The notes under the pieces: model-generated
Database searches by the model: none
What the model was told of the DNA's origin: nothing
What the model saw: only the letters and a program-made list of their open reading frames with translations
Program-made: the position numbers and the translations under genes
NCBI RefSeq assembly: GCF_014705615.1
Contig: NZ_JACXJA010000048.1
Coordinates: 16,532 to 80,531 of the forward strand
Length of the DNA: 64,000 bases
Direction: 5' to 3'
From: Paenibacillus oceani
GTDB lineage: Bacteria; Bacillota; Bacilli; Paenibacillales; NBRC-103111
Part shown: piece by piece, positions 1-9,106 of the stretch
How positions within the stretch are numbered: position 1 is the stretch's first letter
How the letters are laid out: each line of letters starts with the position of its first letter

Positions 1-136
1 CCTTGACCGCGGCAACCTCCGTATATTCGCGCTTGAATAGGTCGCGGAGCGCGCCTTTTAGTCCTTCCCGGTTTTTCTGAACGCGAAATTGTTTGCGCAG
101 ATTTTGAACTTTTATCGCGATAGACGCGTCTGTCAT
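1..136 (-). CDS. ABC transporter ATP-binding protein, N-terminal fragment (cut by window edge)
   Basis: Reading leftward from an ATG at 136, preceded by TAGGAGGAAT, the frame is open to the window edge and gives about 45 residues beginning MTDASIAIKVQNLRKQF. The pattern of an opening beta strand followed by NLRKQFRV and then KREYTEVAAVK is typical of the first 45 residues of ABC-2-type export ATPases (drug or polysaccharide exporter family), upstream of the Walker A motif, which lies outside the window. It would bind ATP in the cytoplasm and drive a membrane permease. The substrate cannot be judged. The start is well supported by the ribosome binding site; the family call rests on a short fragment. 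Confidence 0.7.
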   Translation of the reverse strand, partial: MTDASIAIKVQNLRKQFRVQKNREGLKGALRDLFKREYTEVAAVK

Positions 137-437
137 TATGATTCCTCCTACATGAAACGAGTGCAAACGACAAGCTCCGCCAACGTGCCCGGGCCCGGAT
201 TCCGTTGATGCCAAGCCAACTTTTGGCTGCTGGTCGCCGGCGGGTCCATTGAAATTCCGCATCCGTCAAGGCTCGGGGTTGCGACGGTTATTCCCCGGCA
301 CGTATAATGGAGTAGGCGCTTGATGATATTGCCGCACATTTTGGATACATTAATTTTGTTGAACGATCCCGAATTTTATGATACACGAAAACAGCGCCAG
401 AAGGAAAAGTCGAACCGGGTCTAAAGGAGTTGGAAGC
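137..437. other. Divergent intergenic region between ABC ATPase and LCP gene
   Basis: About 300 bases between divergent genes, presumably carrying promoters for both. I see no convincing -35/-10 pair with normal spacing. A possible TATGAT lies near 379 without a good -35. A 63-codon minus-strand reading frame here has no ribosome binding site and no recognisable protein character. Confidence 0.4.
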
Positions 438-2039
438 ATGTGGAGAAAGGTGAAATGGATCGCGTTGTCCCTCACGGCGGTCATCCTATGCGTCGTCGGC
501 TATTATGGATATTCTTTATACCAATTCGGCAATCATATTCAGGAAAAGCAGGATGATCCGCTTTTCTCTCAGTTCAAACCTCAGCCGACGAGCCAGAAGG
601 AAGAGGCTCCGCCGAAATGGGAGGGCAAGGAGCGGGTCAACATTTTGCTGCTCGGGGCAGACGCCCGCGGGCTTTCCAAAAACGAGGTGCCCCGATCCGA
701 TACGATCATGGTGGTCTCCGTCGATCCGGTAACCAAAAAAGCGAATTTATTCTCCATCCTTCGCGATACTTACCTGAAAATACCCGGACATGGCGATGAT
801 AGAATCAACGCCGCTCTCGCTAACGGCGGCCCGAATCTGGCGATGAAGACGGTAGGCGACCTGCTCGGCCTGTCGATCCAATATTACGTTTACACCGACT
901 TCCAGGGCTTTATGGCGCTTGTAGACGCCATCGGCGGAATCGAGCTCGAAGTCGAGAAGGATATGAAGTACCGCGATTCGGAAGAGCCCGAATTCGACAT
1001 TAATTTGAAAAAAGGGCTTCAGCATATGGACGGCAAAACCGCCCTCCAGTACGTGCGCTTCCGTCATGACGCGATGTCTGACTATTCGCGGACCGAACGC
1101 CAGCGCAAATTCATGACGGCCGTCGCCGAGGAGCTTCAGACAACTTCTTCGATCTTGCGTCTGCCGAGCATTTTGAACAAAATCGATCCTTACATCACGA
1201 CCAACATATCCATTACCGATATGATCAAGCTCGGTTCGCTCGGATTTGAAGTCAAAGCCCAGGGCATCAACAGCCAGCAAATCCCTCCGCTGAACCTGCT
1301 GCAGGAGGACAATATCGGGGGCGCTTCCGTTATTACAGTCAACAAGCAGAAGCTGCATCAGTTCGTCAAAAACCAGCTGGAGCGCACCTCCTCTTCCGAC
1401 GATACCGAAACGGAAGGAACTGAGCCGGAGCGGAACGGATCGGGCTCTGCTTCGAGCACGAACGGCGGCGGCACTCCCGCAAGAAGCGGATCTTCGTCAA
1501 GCAGCAGCGGCGTAACCGCAGGCGGCAGCGACAAGTCCGGCACCAGCTCGGGCGCGACGTCCGGCGGGACGAAGACCGGGGCTTCGGGCGGCAGCAGCAC
1601 GACGGGGACCGGGACAAGCTCCACCAAACCGCCGAGCAGCACCGGAAGCACGAAGCCGGGTACCGCGTCCGGCAGCACTTCCGGTTCATCCGCGGTGAAG
1701 CCCGACACCGGAACGGCAGGCTCCGGCACTACGAACGGCGCCAAGAAGCCGGACGACTCCACCTCGACAGGCGCGCCGGGCACGGGCAATAAGCCGGACG
1801 CCGGGGAAGGCAAAACCGGCTCAGGCAGTACGCCAAGCGGCACGAAACCGGAAAAACCGATCGATATTACGATCATTCCCGACGGTACCGGTAACGGCAT
1901 TCCGCAGAAGCCGTCCCAAGGAACCGGCGGCGGTACGAACGGATCTGCTGGAGGTTCGCCGGCAAGCAGCGGCTCAACAGGTGGCGGCACTTCCGGCGGA
2001 TCGTCCTCGACCACGCCGAAAACCGGCACCAGCTCTTAG
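438..2039 (+). CDS. LCP (LytR-CpsA-Psr) family cell wall glycopolymer ligase with Ser/Gly/Thr-rich tail
   Basis: LCP proteins attach teichoic acids or other glycopolymers to peptidoglycan on the outer face of the membrane. A short cytoplasmic N-terminus and one membrane segment (WIALSLTAVILCVVGYYGY) precede the LCP domain. That domain shows NILLLGADAR, RSDTIMVVSVDP, the SILRDTYLKIPG motif with its conserved Arg, and YVRFRHDAMSDYSRTERQR, all family hallmarks. The last roughly 200 residues are low-complexity Ser/Gly/Thr/Pro, an unusually long extracellular tail interrupted by one ordered-looking patch (PIDITIIPDGTG). The frame is open from 378, but AAAGGAG at 423-429 sits correctly for the ATG at 438, giving 533 aa. 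A strong terminator follows. The tail makes large antisense frames that are not genes. Confidence 0.9.
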   Translation: MWRKVKWIALSLTAVILCVVGYYGYSLYQFGNHIQEKQDDPLFSQFKPQPTSQKEEAPPKWEGKERVNILLLGADARGLSKNEVPRSDTIMVVSVDPVTKKANLFSILRDTYLKIPGHGDDRINAALANGGPNLAMKTVGDLLGLSIQYYVYTDFQGFMALVDAIGGIELEVEKDMKYRDSEEPEFDINLKKGLQHMDGKTALQYVRFRHDAMSDYSRTERQRKFMTAVAEELQTTSSILRLPSILNKIDPYITTNISITDMIKLGSLGFEVKAQGINSQQIPPLNLLQEDNIGGASVITVNKQKLHQFVKNQLERTSSSDDTETEGTEPERNGSGSASSTNGGGTPARSGSSSSSSGVTAGGSDKSGTSSGATSGGTKTGASGGSSTTGTGTSSTKPPSSTGSTKPGTASGSTSGSSAVKPDTGTAGSGTTNGAKKPDDSTSTGAPGTGNKPDAGEGKTGSGSTPSGTKPEKPIDITIIPDGTGNGIPQKPSQGTGGGTNGSAGGSPASSGSTGGGTSGGSSSTTPKTGTSS

Positions 2040-2092
2040 AAACTTTGGAACCGTTCTAGTTTTAGTACACTTTGACGAATGGCAATAACACT

Positions 2093-2125
2093 CACTACAG
2101 CCGGCAACGGCTGTAGTGATTTTTT
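2093..2125 (+). terminator. Intrinsic terminator after the LCP gene
   Basis: A perfect 11-bp stem CACTACAGCCG / CGGCTGTAGTG closed by a GCAA tetraloop is followed by ATTTTTTG. It separates the LCP gene from the aminotransferase. Confidence 0.92.
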
Positions 2126-2279
2126 GTTGGGCAACAGGTACAATGAGACTGCAGCAAGATGATTCCCGAAAGATCCACACCTGCTTCCATCCAAAACGCG
2201 ATTCAGAAGCAGCAGCCACCCCCTCCTTACGGCTCTGCAGCGAATTCGGTTTGAATTCATATAGGAGATGATATTGCAA

Positions 2280-3611
2280 ATGAGTATGATCCAGCAACCA
2301 GACCGGAAACAATCCGCACAGCTGTACGAAGAGGCACAACGACATATCGTCGGCGGGGTAAACAGTCCTTCCCGATCGTTCAAGGCGGTGGGCGGCGGGG
2401 CGCCTGTCTTTATGCAGCGGGCGCAAGGAGCTTACTTCTGGGACGTCGACGGCAACCGCTACATCGATTATATGGCCGCTTATGGTCCGATCATCCTCGG
2501 ACATGCGCATCCTCATGTAACCGAGGCGATCTGTACAGCGGCTGCAAACGGCACGTTGTACGGCACTCCGACCGAACTGGAGATTACGTTCGCCCGGATG
2601 CTGAAAGAAGCCGTTCCTTCTATGGACAAAGTCCGCTTCGTCAACTCGGGGACGGAGGCGGTCATGACGACGATCCGCGTCGCCCGGGCATACACCGGAC
2701 GGGATAAAATCATTAAATTCGCCGGCTGCTATCACGGCCATTCCGATCTCGTCCTCGTCGCCGCAGGCTCCGGCCCTTCGACGCTCGGCATTCCCGACAG
2801 TGCCGGCATACCGGTCAGCATCGCGAAGGAAGTCATCACCGTTCCCTATAACGATCTGCCGGCGCTGGAGGCGGCCCTCGAACGCTGGGGCGACGAAGTG
2901 GCCGCCGTTATGGTGGAGCCGATCGTCGGCAATTTCGGGATGGTCATGCCGGAGTCCGGCTTCCTGGAAGGCTTGTGCAGGCTGACGCGGGCTCACGGCG
3001 CTCTCGTCATCTACGACGAAGTGATCGTCGCCTTCCGGCTGCATTACGGAGCGGCCCAGACGTATGCGGGGGGACACTTCCCCGATCACGCCGCTATCGA
3101 GCCCGACCTGACCGCCATGGGCAAAATTATCGGCGGCGGCCTGCCGATCGGCGCTTACGGCGGACGCCGCGACATTATGGAGCGGGTCGCTCCGCTTGGC
3201 CCCGCCTACCAGGCAGGGACGATGGCTGGCAACCCCGCCTCCATTGCCGCCGGCATCGCCTGTCTGGAGACGCTTCGCCAGCCGGGCGTATACGAGCGGA
3301 TGAGCGCCTTGTCGGAGAAGCTGGCTGCCGGTATCGCAGACGGCGCTCTCAGGCACGGCATACCGCTGACGATTAACCGGATCGGCGGCGCTTTCTCCAC
3401 TCATTTCTGCGATCATCCGGTCCGCAATTACGAGGATGCGCAGCAGACGGACGGAGAACAATTCGCCTTGTTTTTCCGGCTGATGTTGAATCAAGGCATC
3501 TGTCTCGCCCCGTCGAAATACGAAGCCTGGTTTTTGACGACCGCCCATACGGATGCGGATATCGACGCTACCATCGAAGCGGCCGACCGCGCTTTTTCCG
3601 CTATGAAATAA
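2280..3611 (+). CDS. gsaB: Glutamate-1-semialdehyde 2,1-aminomutase (GsaB/HemL type)
   Basis: A PLP-dependent class III aminotransferase that converts glutamate-1-semialdehyde to 5-aminolevulinate in the C5 tetrapyrrole pathway. The protein opens with the typical [16 protein letters not shown] stretch. It has [13 protein letters not shown] for PLP phosphate binding, CYHGHSD, a DEV motif contacting the pyridine ring, and the Schiff-base lysine in [14 protein letters not shown]. Length (443 aa) is near the family norm. AGGAG at 2263-2267 favours the ATG at 2280 over the earlier ATG at 2268. The gene stands alone between two terminators rather than in a hemAXCDBL operon, so it resembles the second, isolated paralogue (GsaB) of Bacillus; that is an inference. 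The family call is firm, while the exact substrate rests on similarity. Confidence 0.85.
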   Translation: MSMIQQPDRKQSAQLYEEAQRHIVGGVNSPSRSFKAVGGGAPVFMQRAQGAYFWDVDGNRYIDYMAAYGPIILGHAHPHVTEAICTAAANGTLYGTPTELEITFARMLKEAVPSMDKVRFVNSGTEAVMTTIRVARAYTGRDKIIKFAGCYHGHSDLVLVAAGSGPSTLGIPDSAGIPVSIAKEVITVPYNDLPALEAALERWGDEVAAVMVEPIVGNFGMVMPESGFLEGLCRLTRAHGALVIYDEVIVAFRLHYGAAQTYAGGHFPDHAAIEPDLTAMGKIIGGGLPIGAYGGRRDIMERVAPLGPAYQAGTMAGNPASIAAGIACLETLRQPGVYERMSALSEKLAAGIADGALRHGIPLTINRIGGAFSTHFCDHPVRNYEDAQQTDGEQFALFFRLMLNQGICLAPSKYEAWFLTTAHTDADIDATIEAADRAFSAMK

Positions 3612-3626
3612 AATAGCTTTGTCCAC

Positions 3627-3677
3627 ATACACGAACATTCAATGAGACGATCTCATTCTATGTTCGTGTATTTTTTG
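3627..3677 (+). terminator. Intrinsic terminator after gsaB
   Basis: A 12-bp arm pair ATACACGAACAT (3627-3638) and ATGTTCGTGTAT (3660-3671), with an inner AATGAGA/TCTCATT stem, is followed by a T tract. Confidence 0.9.
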
Positions 3678-3756
3678 TGAAGGTTTATCCGACTAACGCG
3701 CACACTTCCATATCGTTCTAGGGGACTGATGTTTTCTGAAAATAATTGACATTTAC

Positions 3757-3785
3757 TTGAAGGATCGCAAAATTCGTGTTATGAT
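3757..3785 (+). promoter_or_regulatory. Predicted SigA promoter for the gltB leader
   Basis: TTGAAG (3757-3762), a 17-base spacer and TATGAT (3780-3785) make a good SigA promoter. Transcription would start near 3792, about 690 nt before the glutamate synthase start codon. No other gene lies between them on this strand. Confidence 0.65.
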
Positions 3786-3791
3786 TCTTAG

Positions 3792-4436
3792 TGTAGTTTT
3801 TGATAGGATGATTTCTTCGCTATCCGGCCCATCCGGGCCAAAGAGGTGAGGTCATCCGGTCCCTTCGTCTCACCGGGCGGTCCCGCTTCGAAACGGCCGT
3901 TGGAAGCAGCCCACCCGTCCCCGAGAACCTTTGTACCGGATGTCGAACCGGCCCGTCCTCATGGACGGCAAAACGTTGTACACGCACGGCCGAATATTTT
4001 TTTCAACGTTAACCCTGTTTGTCACAACACCTGTTACCCATTTATAAACTAATACAACCTAAACCATTGAAACCAAAAACCAATAACCTATAACCCAAAC
4101 AAAAACTCTAAACCAAAAACAAAAACCAAAAACCAAAACCCATAAACCTAAACCAAAAACCTAAAACCTAAAACCTTAAACCAATAACTCTAAATCAAAA
4201 ACCCATTTAATCCCATAAACCAACCTTTATTCCATCTGAAACCAAAAACCAAAAACCAAAACCTTAAACCCATTAAAAACCTACAACCCCTTAACCGAAA
4301 ACCGGCGACCTATAATCCGACACGACAGCAGTGACTGATGCACAACAGGACTTAGGACATGACGTAACCGAAGAAGCGTACGTTTCTTTGTCGTCTGGCG
4401 AGGTTCTTTAACCCAATTAAGGAGGTCAGTAGGCCG
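3792..4436 (+). other. Long structured and G-depleted leader of gltB
   Basis: The first 230 nt hold several hairpins: GGCCC-ATCC-GGGCC, GGTGAG...CTCACC, CGTCC-TCAT-GGACG and AACGTTG...CAACGTT. From 4034 to 4296 the RNA-like strand has only two G bases (4069 and 4238), and 4070-4237 has none. The sequence is a degenerate C/A repeat (units such as AAACCAAAAA and CCTAAAA). C-rich, G-poor unstructured RNA is the known hallmark of Rho loading sites, so transcription control by Rho is a reasonable inference. I do not recognise a riboswitch or T-box. A 68-codon frame at 3846-4052 has no ribosome binding site and is not called. Confidence 0.55.
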
Positions 4437-4499
4437 GTGAAGGTTTTTTTAGGCTCCCTCGAAGTACCGGCTGAAATTATACTATGCATACATCCATGA
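4437..4499 (+). CDS. Possible 20-codon leader ORF coupled to gltB
   Basis: TAAGGAGGT at 4418-4426 is the best ribosome binding site near the glutamate synthase gene, yet it points to a GTG at 4437, not to the gltB start. That GTG opens a 20-codon frame (MKVFLGSLEVPAEIILCIHP). Its TGA stop (4497-4499) overlaps an in-frame gltB ATG (4496-4498) as ATGA, the classical arrangement for translational coupling. GCCGGT (4433-4438) can pair with ACCGGC (4466-4471), which would hide the GTG. This could be a regulatory leader peptide or simply the re-initiation device for gltB. Confidence 0.45.
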   Translation: MKVFLGSLEVPAEIILCIHP

Positions 4500-7400
4500 T
4501 CAACGAGGGTCGTTTTCAGGACCTGTTAACGACCGAGCACGACAGCTGCGGCATTATTTGTATTATCGAAAAAGACGGCTACCCGTCTCGTGACAATATT
4601 CAGAAAACGATCGACGCGCTCGTCAAGATGGAGCACCGCTCCGGGTTTATCGACGGCGAAGGCGACGGCTGCGGCATTTTGACCGATATCCCGCGGGCGC
4701 TCTGGGCGAAACGTCTGGAAGACGCCGGCTTGTCCGGACAATTGGCCGAAGACCCGAACTTCTCGATCGCGCATATCTTCATTCCGCGCAAGCTGGATCA
4801 ATCCGTAGCGGACATTCAAGAGACGATCCGTTCGATGTTCGCGGAGCGCGGCATTCGGATTCTGATCGAACAAGAGGCGCAGACGGACAGCAGCGTGCTG
4901 GGCCGGAGCGGACGTCTCGACGAGCCGTGCTTCTGGCAGGTAGCCGCCCTGTGCGAGCAAGAAGGCGTAGTGGCAACCGATCACCTGTTCGAGCTGCATG
5001 CAGCGATCGAAGACCGCTTCACGGTGCACGTAGCTTCGCTCAGCAATGTGACGGCCGCTTACAAAGTGATGGGCGCAGCGAGCATTTTGCCCAAATATTT
5101 TAAAGACACGCAAGATCCGTTGTTCGCGGCTCAAGTGACGATCGGCCACAACCGGTATTCGACGAACACGCTGTCGAGCTTTTTCCGGGTCCAGCCCTTC
5201 TCCCTGCTCGGACATAACGGCGAGATCAATACGGTGAAAAAAATGCGTTACGAAGCCGACATGATCGGCGTACCGCTCGTCGACGGCGGAAGCGATTCGC
5301 AGGATATGAACCGGGTAATCGAGACCTTTATTCACCGTTTCGGGATGAGCCTGTTCGAAGCGATGGAGCTTGTCTTCCCGCCGATTCATAATGAAATCAA
5401 GCTGTTCCGTCCGGAATTGCAAGACTTGTATATGTATTATCGCCAGATCTGGGGCCATTATGCTCAAGGACCGGCAGGCATCGTATCGCGCTACGGCAAC
5501 GAGTGCGTATTCAGCGTAGACGCTCTCGGGCTCCGTCCGGTCTGGATGGTCGAAAGCGAGACGTCGCTTTATTTCTCCTCCGAGCAAGGCATCATCACGG
5601 TTGACGAAATGGTCGCCGAGCCAAAGCCTACCGCCCCGGGAGAGAAAATCGGCGTCGTGCTGACCCCTGGACATCCGGTTCGCGTCGTCCCTTACGGCGA
5701 GCTGCAAAGCCTCGTGCTGGAACGGACGAAGTCGCGCATCAACCTGCAAGGAATGGGCGGCCACTTGTCTTTCGGCAAGACGGATGCAGCTGTCGAGCGG
5801 TTCCCTAAAGTTGCCGCTACCGATAATGTGTACAGCGCGTTCGGCTGGGACCGCGACGGCATCCAGATGATCGAATCGATGGCGCAGACGGGCGCCGAGC
5901 CGATCCGTTCGCTCGGACACGACGCTCCGCACGCGGCCATTCATTGGGAACGTCAGAACATTCCCGATTTTATTAAAGAGAGCGTAGCCGTCGTCACGAA
6001 TCCGGCAATCGACCGCGACCGCGAGCAGGAGCATTTCTCCACCCGCGTTATCATCGGACGCCGTCCTTCCGTCTACGGGCAGCCGGGCAGCGAGACACGG
6101 TTCGAGATTATGGCGCCGATGGTGCTCGAAGGCGAGAACGGGATCGGGTCGCTGGAAGAGATCGGCCATATGTCGCTGGAGCAAATTATCGCGGAATGCC
6201 GGAAACAGGGCGAACACGCGGTGGCGGGCTTATCGCTGTCGTTCAAGCGCGGATCGTCGCTTCAGGGCGCTCTGAACCAGCTTGCACTGGATGCTGTCGA
6301 CGCCGTCCGAAACGGCGCGGTCCTTGTGCTGCTCGACGACGCGGCCGTGCATCAGGACGACAACCTGTGGATGGACCCGCATCTGGCTATCTCCAGGATC
6401 GATGTTGCGCTGCGCGCCGTCAAGCTCGGGTCCGGCGACAACTTGCGCCGCCGCGCTTCGATTGCGGTCCGTTCCGCTTCCATCCGCAATCTGCACGATA
6501 TTGCGCTGGCCTGCGGTCTGGGCGCGGAAATCGTCTCTCCTTACATCCTGTTCGAGACGGCCGCTGTCAAAGACGGCGCCGCTGCAGCCCGCAAAGTGCT
6601 GCTGACTCTTCAAAAAGGGCTGGAGAAAGTGATCTCCACGATCGGAACGCACGAGCTGCGCGGTTATACCCGCTTCTTCTCCTCGATCGGATTAAAGCCG
6701 GAGCTGGCGGAAGTGCTTGATATCGTTAATTATTTAGGCAGCGAACAAGCGGGCACCGGCTATGCCGAGCTGGAGAAGGAAGCCGAAGCTCGCTGGACGG
6801 ATTATCACAATCCGAAGGCGAAAGCGGCGAAAAATTTCCGTTTCTTCCAGCGGATGTGGAAAGCGCTCGGCGACGCCGCATCGGGCGAAGCGCCTTACAG
6901 CGAATACCGCGACAAGCTGTATGAGGAAGAAAAGAAAAATCCGATCTCGATTCGTCACGTCGCCGAATTCGATTATGATAAGTCGGGGCGCAAGCCGGTC
7001 GATCCGTCCGAAGTCGATATTTCGGTCGGCAAGCACAGCCTGCCGATGCTCATCTCCTCCATGTCGTTCGGTTCGCAGAACGAAACGGCGTTCCGTGCCT
7101 ATGCGGAAGCCGGCGAACGCCTTAACATGGTGACGATGAACGGTGAAGGCGGAGAGATCAAAGATATGCTCGGCCGCTACAAGCGGACCCGCGGAGCCCA
7201 GGTCGCGTCCGGACGTTTCGGCGTCAACGTCGAGCTGGCGAACGCCGTGGCGTTCCTTGAGATCAAGATCGGCCAAGGCGCAAAGCCGGGCGAAGGCGGC
7301 CATCTGCCGGGTTCCAAGGTTACCGCCAAAATCGCCGCAGCCCGTAATGCGACGATCGGCTCCGACCTGATCTCGCCATCGAACAACCATGACATTTATT

Positions 7401-9025
7401 CGATCGAGGATCTGGCGCAGCTGATCTCCGAGCTGAAGGAAGCAAGCGGCCGCAAGGCGCAAATTATCGTCAAAGTACCGATCGTTCCGGGAATCGGCAC
7501 GATTGCCGTAGGCGTCGCCAAAGCCGGCGCGGACGTTATTACATTGTCCGGCTTCGACGGCGGCACGGGTGCGGCGCGGATTCACTCGCTGACGCACGTC
7601 GGGCTGCCTACCGAGATCGGGACGAAGCTCGCTCACGTCGCCCTGATCGAAGCGGGCCTCCGCCACAAAGTGGAGCTGTGGTCCGACGGCGGCATGAAGT
7701 CCGGTTCGGACGTCGTGAAGCAGGTGCTGCTCGGCGCGAACCGGGTCGGCTTCGGAACGATCGCGATGCTTGCCATCGGTTGTACGACCTGCCGCGGCTG
7801 TCATCTCGATACGTGCCATGTCGGGATCGCCACCCAAATCGATCATATGGAGGAAGCCGAGGAAAAAGGACTTCGCCGCTTCGTGCCTCGCCAGTTCGAT
7901 CTGGCCGTCGATTCGCTCGTTCGTCTGTTCGGCCAGTTCGGCGACGAGATTCGCGAGATCGTGGCGAAGCTCGGCTACACCACTCTGCAGGAGCTCGTAG
8001 GGCGCTCCGACCTGCTGAAGCAGGTCGACCATCTGGACCGGATCGATCTGTCCGACCTGCTTCGTCCGGCTCCGCTGTCGTTCCTGCAAGCGGCTGACGC
8101 TCAGGCGGAAGCGGCTGCGGCCGTATCGTCCGATATCCGGATTGCCGCAGGCGCGGAAGGCCAAGAGTTTTATCCGGACGTACTCGCGTTCGACCGGGCC
8201 GTGGAGCGCAGATGGTCGAAAATCGACGCGGAATCGCGTATAATCGGCAGCCGCTTCTCCAGCCATCGCGTCCGCGACCGGTTCGACGGCAGCTACGACA
8301 GCCTGCCGGAAGTCTCGCTTACGCTCGCTGACGGCTCGGTGCCGGGCAACGGCCTAGCCGCCTTCAACGCCCGCGGCGTGAACATTACCGTACACGGCGG
8401 AGCCGAGGACGGCGTCGGCAAAATGTCGTTCGGCGGCAAAGTCGCCATCCTGAAAGCACCTGGCAAAAATGGAGTGCGGATCGACGGCTCTGTCGGCAAA
8501 TCGTACTGCTACGGCGCGCAGAAAGGATTGTTTATCGTACAGGGCGGCGCGGACTCCCGTGCCTGCATCCGGCTGTCGGGCGCCGACGTCATCTTCGGCG
8601 GCGAAGTGACCCAGCCGCTTCAAGACGCGCTCGGTTCGATCGCGAGCCGTGCGAACTTGAAAGGCTTCGCGTTCGAGTATATGACGAACGGCCGTGCCGT
8701 CGTGATGGGCGATCCGGGTCCATGGATCTGTGCAGGGATGACCGGCGGCGTCATCTACCAGCGCCTCGTGCCGGAGATGGGCCTCGATACGCAAGCGATC
8801 GAGCGACGCATCGCCAAAGGCGCGAAGGTCAGCATTCAGCCGCTCGGCACGCAAAGCCGCGCCGATCTGACCGGGCTGCTCGGCGCTTACCGTGACGAGC
8901 TGCAAGCTTCCGGACAGACGGAAACGGCCGCCCGTATCGAAGCGCTGCTGGGCGACCTGGACGCGAACTTCGTACGCATCTCGCCGGTCGGCATGCAGGC
9001 CGATCAGTCGGTAGCGACGGAATAA
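4484..9025 (+). CDS. gltB: Glutamate synthase large (alpha) subunit
   Basis: Makes glutamate from glutamine and 2-oxoglutarate in nitrogen assimilation. Visible parts: an N-terminal class II glutaminase domain whose catalytic Cys lies in EHDSCGI at residue 22 (so a short propeptide is expected), with HNRYSTNT and GHNGEINT; a central region; an FMN-binding synthase domain from about residue 850; a 3Fe-4S cluster motif CTTCRGCHLDTC near 1098 with the usual C-x5-C-x4-C spacing plus one extra Cys; and a C-terminal GXGXG beta-helix. Length (1513 aa) is normal. The glutaminase domain is divergent: it has MEHRSGFIDGEGDGCGI where typical enzymes have a DHRGG-type motif. No gltD small subunit lies in the window. 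The ATG at 4484 lacks a ribosome binding site; the ATG at 4496 overlaps the stop of a short leader ORF and is the likelier start. Confidence 0.93.
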   Translation: MHTSMINEGRFQDLLTTEHDSCGIICIIEKDGYPSRDNIQKTIDALVKMEHRSGFIDGEGDGCGILTDIPRALWAKRLEDAGLSGQLAEDPNFSIAHIFIPRKLDQSVADIQETIRSMFAERGIRILIEQEAQTDSSVLGRSGRLDEPCFWQVAALCEQEGVVATDHLFELHAAIEDRFTVHVASLSNVTAAYKVMGAASILPKYFKDTQDPLFAAQVTIGHNRYSTNTLSSFFRVQPFSLLGHNGEINTVKKMRYEADMIGVPLVDGGSDSQDMNRVIETFIHRFGMSLFEAMELVFPPIHNEIKLFRPELQDLYMYYRQIWGHYAQGPAGIVSRYGNECVFSVDALGLRPVWMVESETSLYFSSEQGIITVDEMVAEPKPTAPGEKIGVVLTPGHPVRVVPYGELQSLVLERTKSRINLQGMGGHLSFGKTDAAVERFPKVAATDNVYSAFGWDRDGIQMIESMAQTGAEPIRSLGHDAPHAAIHWERQNIPDFIKESVAVVTNPAIDRDREQEHFSTRVIIGRRPSVYGQPGSETRFEIMAPMVLEGENGIGSLEEIGHMSLEQIIAECRKQGEHAVAGLSLSFKRGSSLQGALNQLALDAVDAVRNGAVLVLLDDAAVHQDDNLWMDPHLAISRIDVALRAVKLGSGDNLRRRASIAVRSASIRNLHDIALACGLGAEIVSPYILFETAAVKDGAAAARKVLLTLQKGLEKVISTIGTHELRGYTRFFSSIGLKPELAEVLDIVNYLGSEQAGTGYAELEKEAEARWTDYHNPKAKAAKNFRFFQRMWKALGDAASGEAPYSEYRDKLYEEEKKNPISIRHVAEFDYDKSGRKPVDPSEVDISVGKHSLPMLISSMSFGSQNETAFRAYAEAGERLNMVTMNGEGGEIKDMLGRYKRTRGAQVASGRFGVNVELANAVAFLEIKIGQGAKPGEGGHLPGSKVTAKIAAARNATIGSDLISPSNNHDIYSIEDLAQLISELKEASGRKAQIIVKVPIVPGIGTIAVGVAKAGADVITLSGFDGGTGAARIHSLTHVGLPTEIGTKLAHVALIEAGLRHKVELWSDGGMKSGSDVVKQVLLGANRVGFGTIAMLAIGCTTCRGCHLDTCHVGIATQIDHMEEAEEKGLRRFVPRQFDLAVDSLVRLFGQFGDEIREIVAKLGYTTLQELVGRSDLLKQVDHLDRIDLSDLLRPAPLSFLQAADAQAEAAAAVSSDIRIAAGAEGQEFYPDVLAFDRAVERRWSKIDAESRIIGSRFSSHRVRDRFDGSYDSLPEVSLTLADGSVPGNGLAAFNARGVNITVHGGAEDGVGKMSFGGKVAILKAPGKNGVRIDGSVGKSYCYGAQKGLFIVQGGADSRACIRLSGADVIFGGEVTQPLQDALGSIASRANLKGFAFEYMTNGRAVVMGDPGPWICAGMTGGVIYQRLVPEMGLDTQAIERRIAKGAKVSIQPLGTQSRADLTGLLGAYRDELQASGQTETAARIEALLGDLDANFVRISPVGMQADQSVATE

Positions 9026-9065
9026 TTTTGGAAGATCGAGGATCAACTACGCAGCACTTATAACG

Positions 9066-9106
9066 AACCCCCGGAACTCTGCTTGGGCAGAGCACCGGGG
9101 GTTTTC
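9066..9106 (+). terminator. Intrinsic terminator after gltB
   Basis: AACCCCCGG (9066-9074) pairs with CCGGGGGTT (9095-9103). An inner CTCTGC/GCAGAG hairpin lies between them and TTCC follows. Confidence 0.8.

Noticed and set aside
148..339. 63-codon minus-strand reading frame upstream of the ABC ATPase
   Set aside because: No ribosome binding site, no protein character, and it lies in the divergent promoter region.
747..2029. Long antisense frames opposite the LCP gene
   Set aside because: They mirror the GC-rich, low-complexity sense sequence and lack ribosome binding sites.
3786..4040. T-box or known riboswitch in the gltB leader
   Set aside because: No T-box core (AGGGTGGTACCGCG-like) and no riboswitch core that I recognise, despite several hairpins.
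3846..4052. 68-codon plus-strand frame in the gltB leader
   Set aside because: It has no ribosome binding site and overlaps predicted RNA hairpins; its translation does not resemble a protein.
4041..4310. Telomere-like repeats (CCTAAA type)
   Set aside because: The units are degenerate and internal to a bacterial leader; nothing suggests a replicon end.
4443..4474. Possible -1 frameshift at T TTT TTA in the leader ORF, fusing it to gltB
   Set aside because: The heptamer is a perfect slippery sequence and the -1 frame is that of gltB, but a TGA at 4472-4474 in that frame stops before the gltB start.
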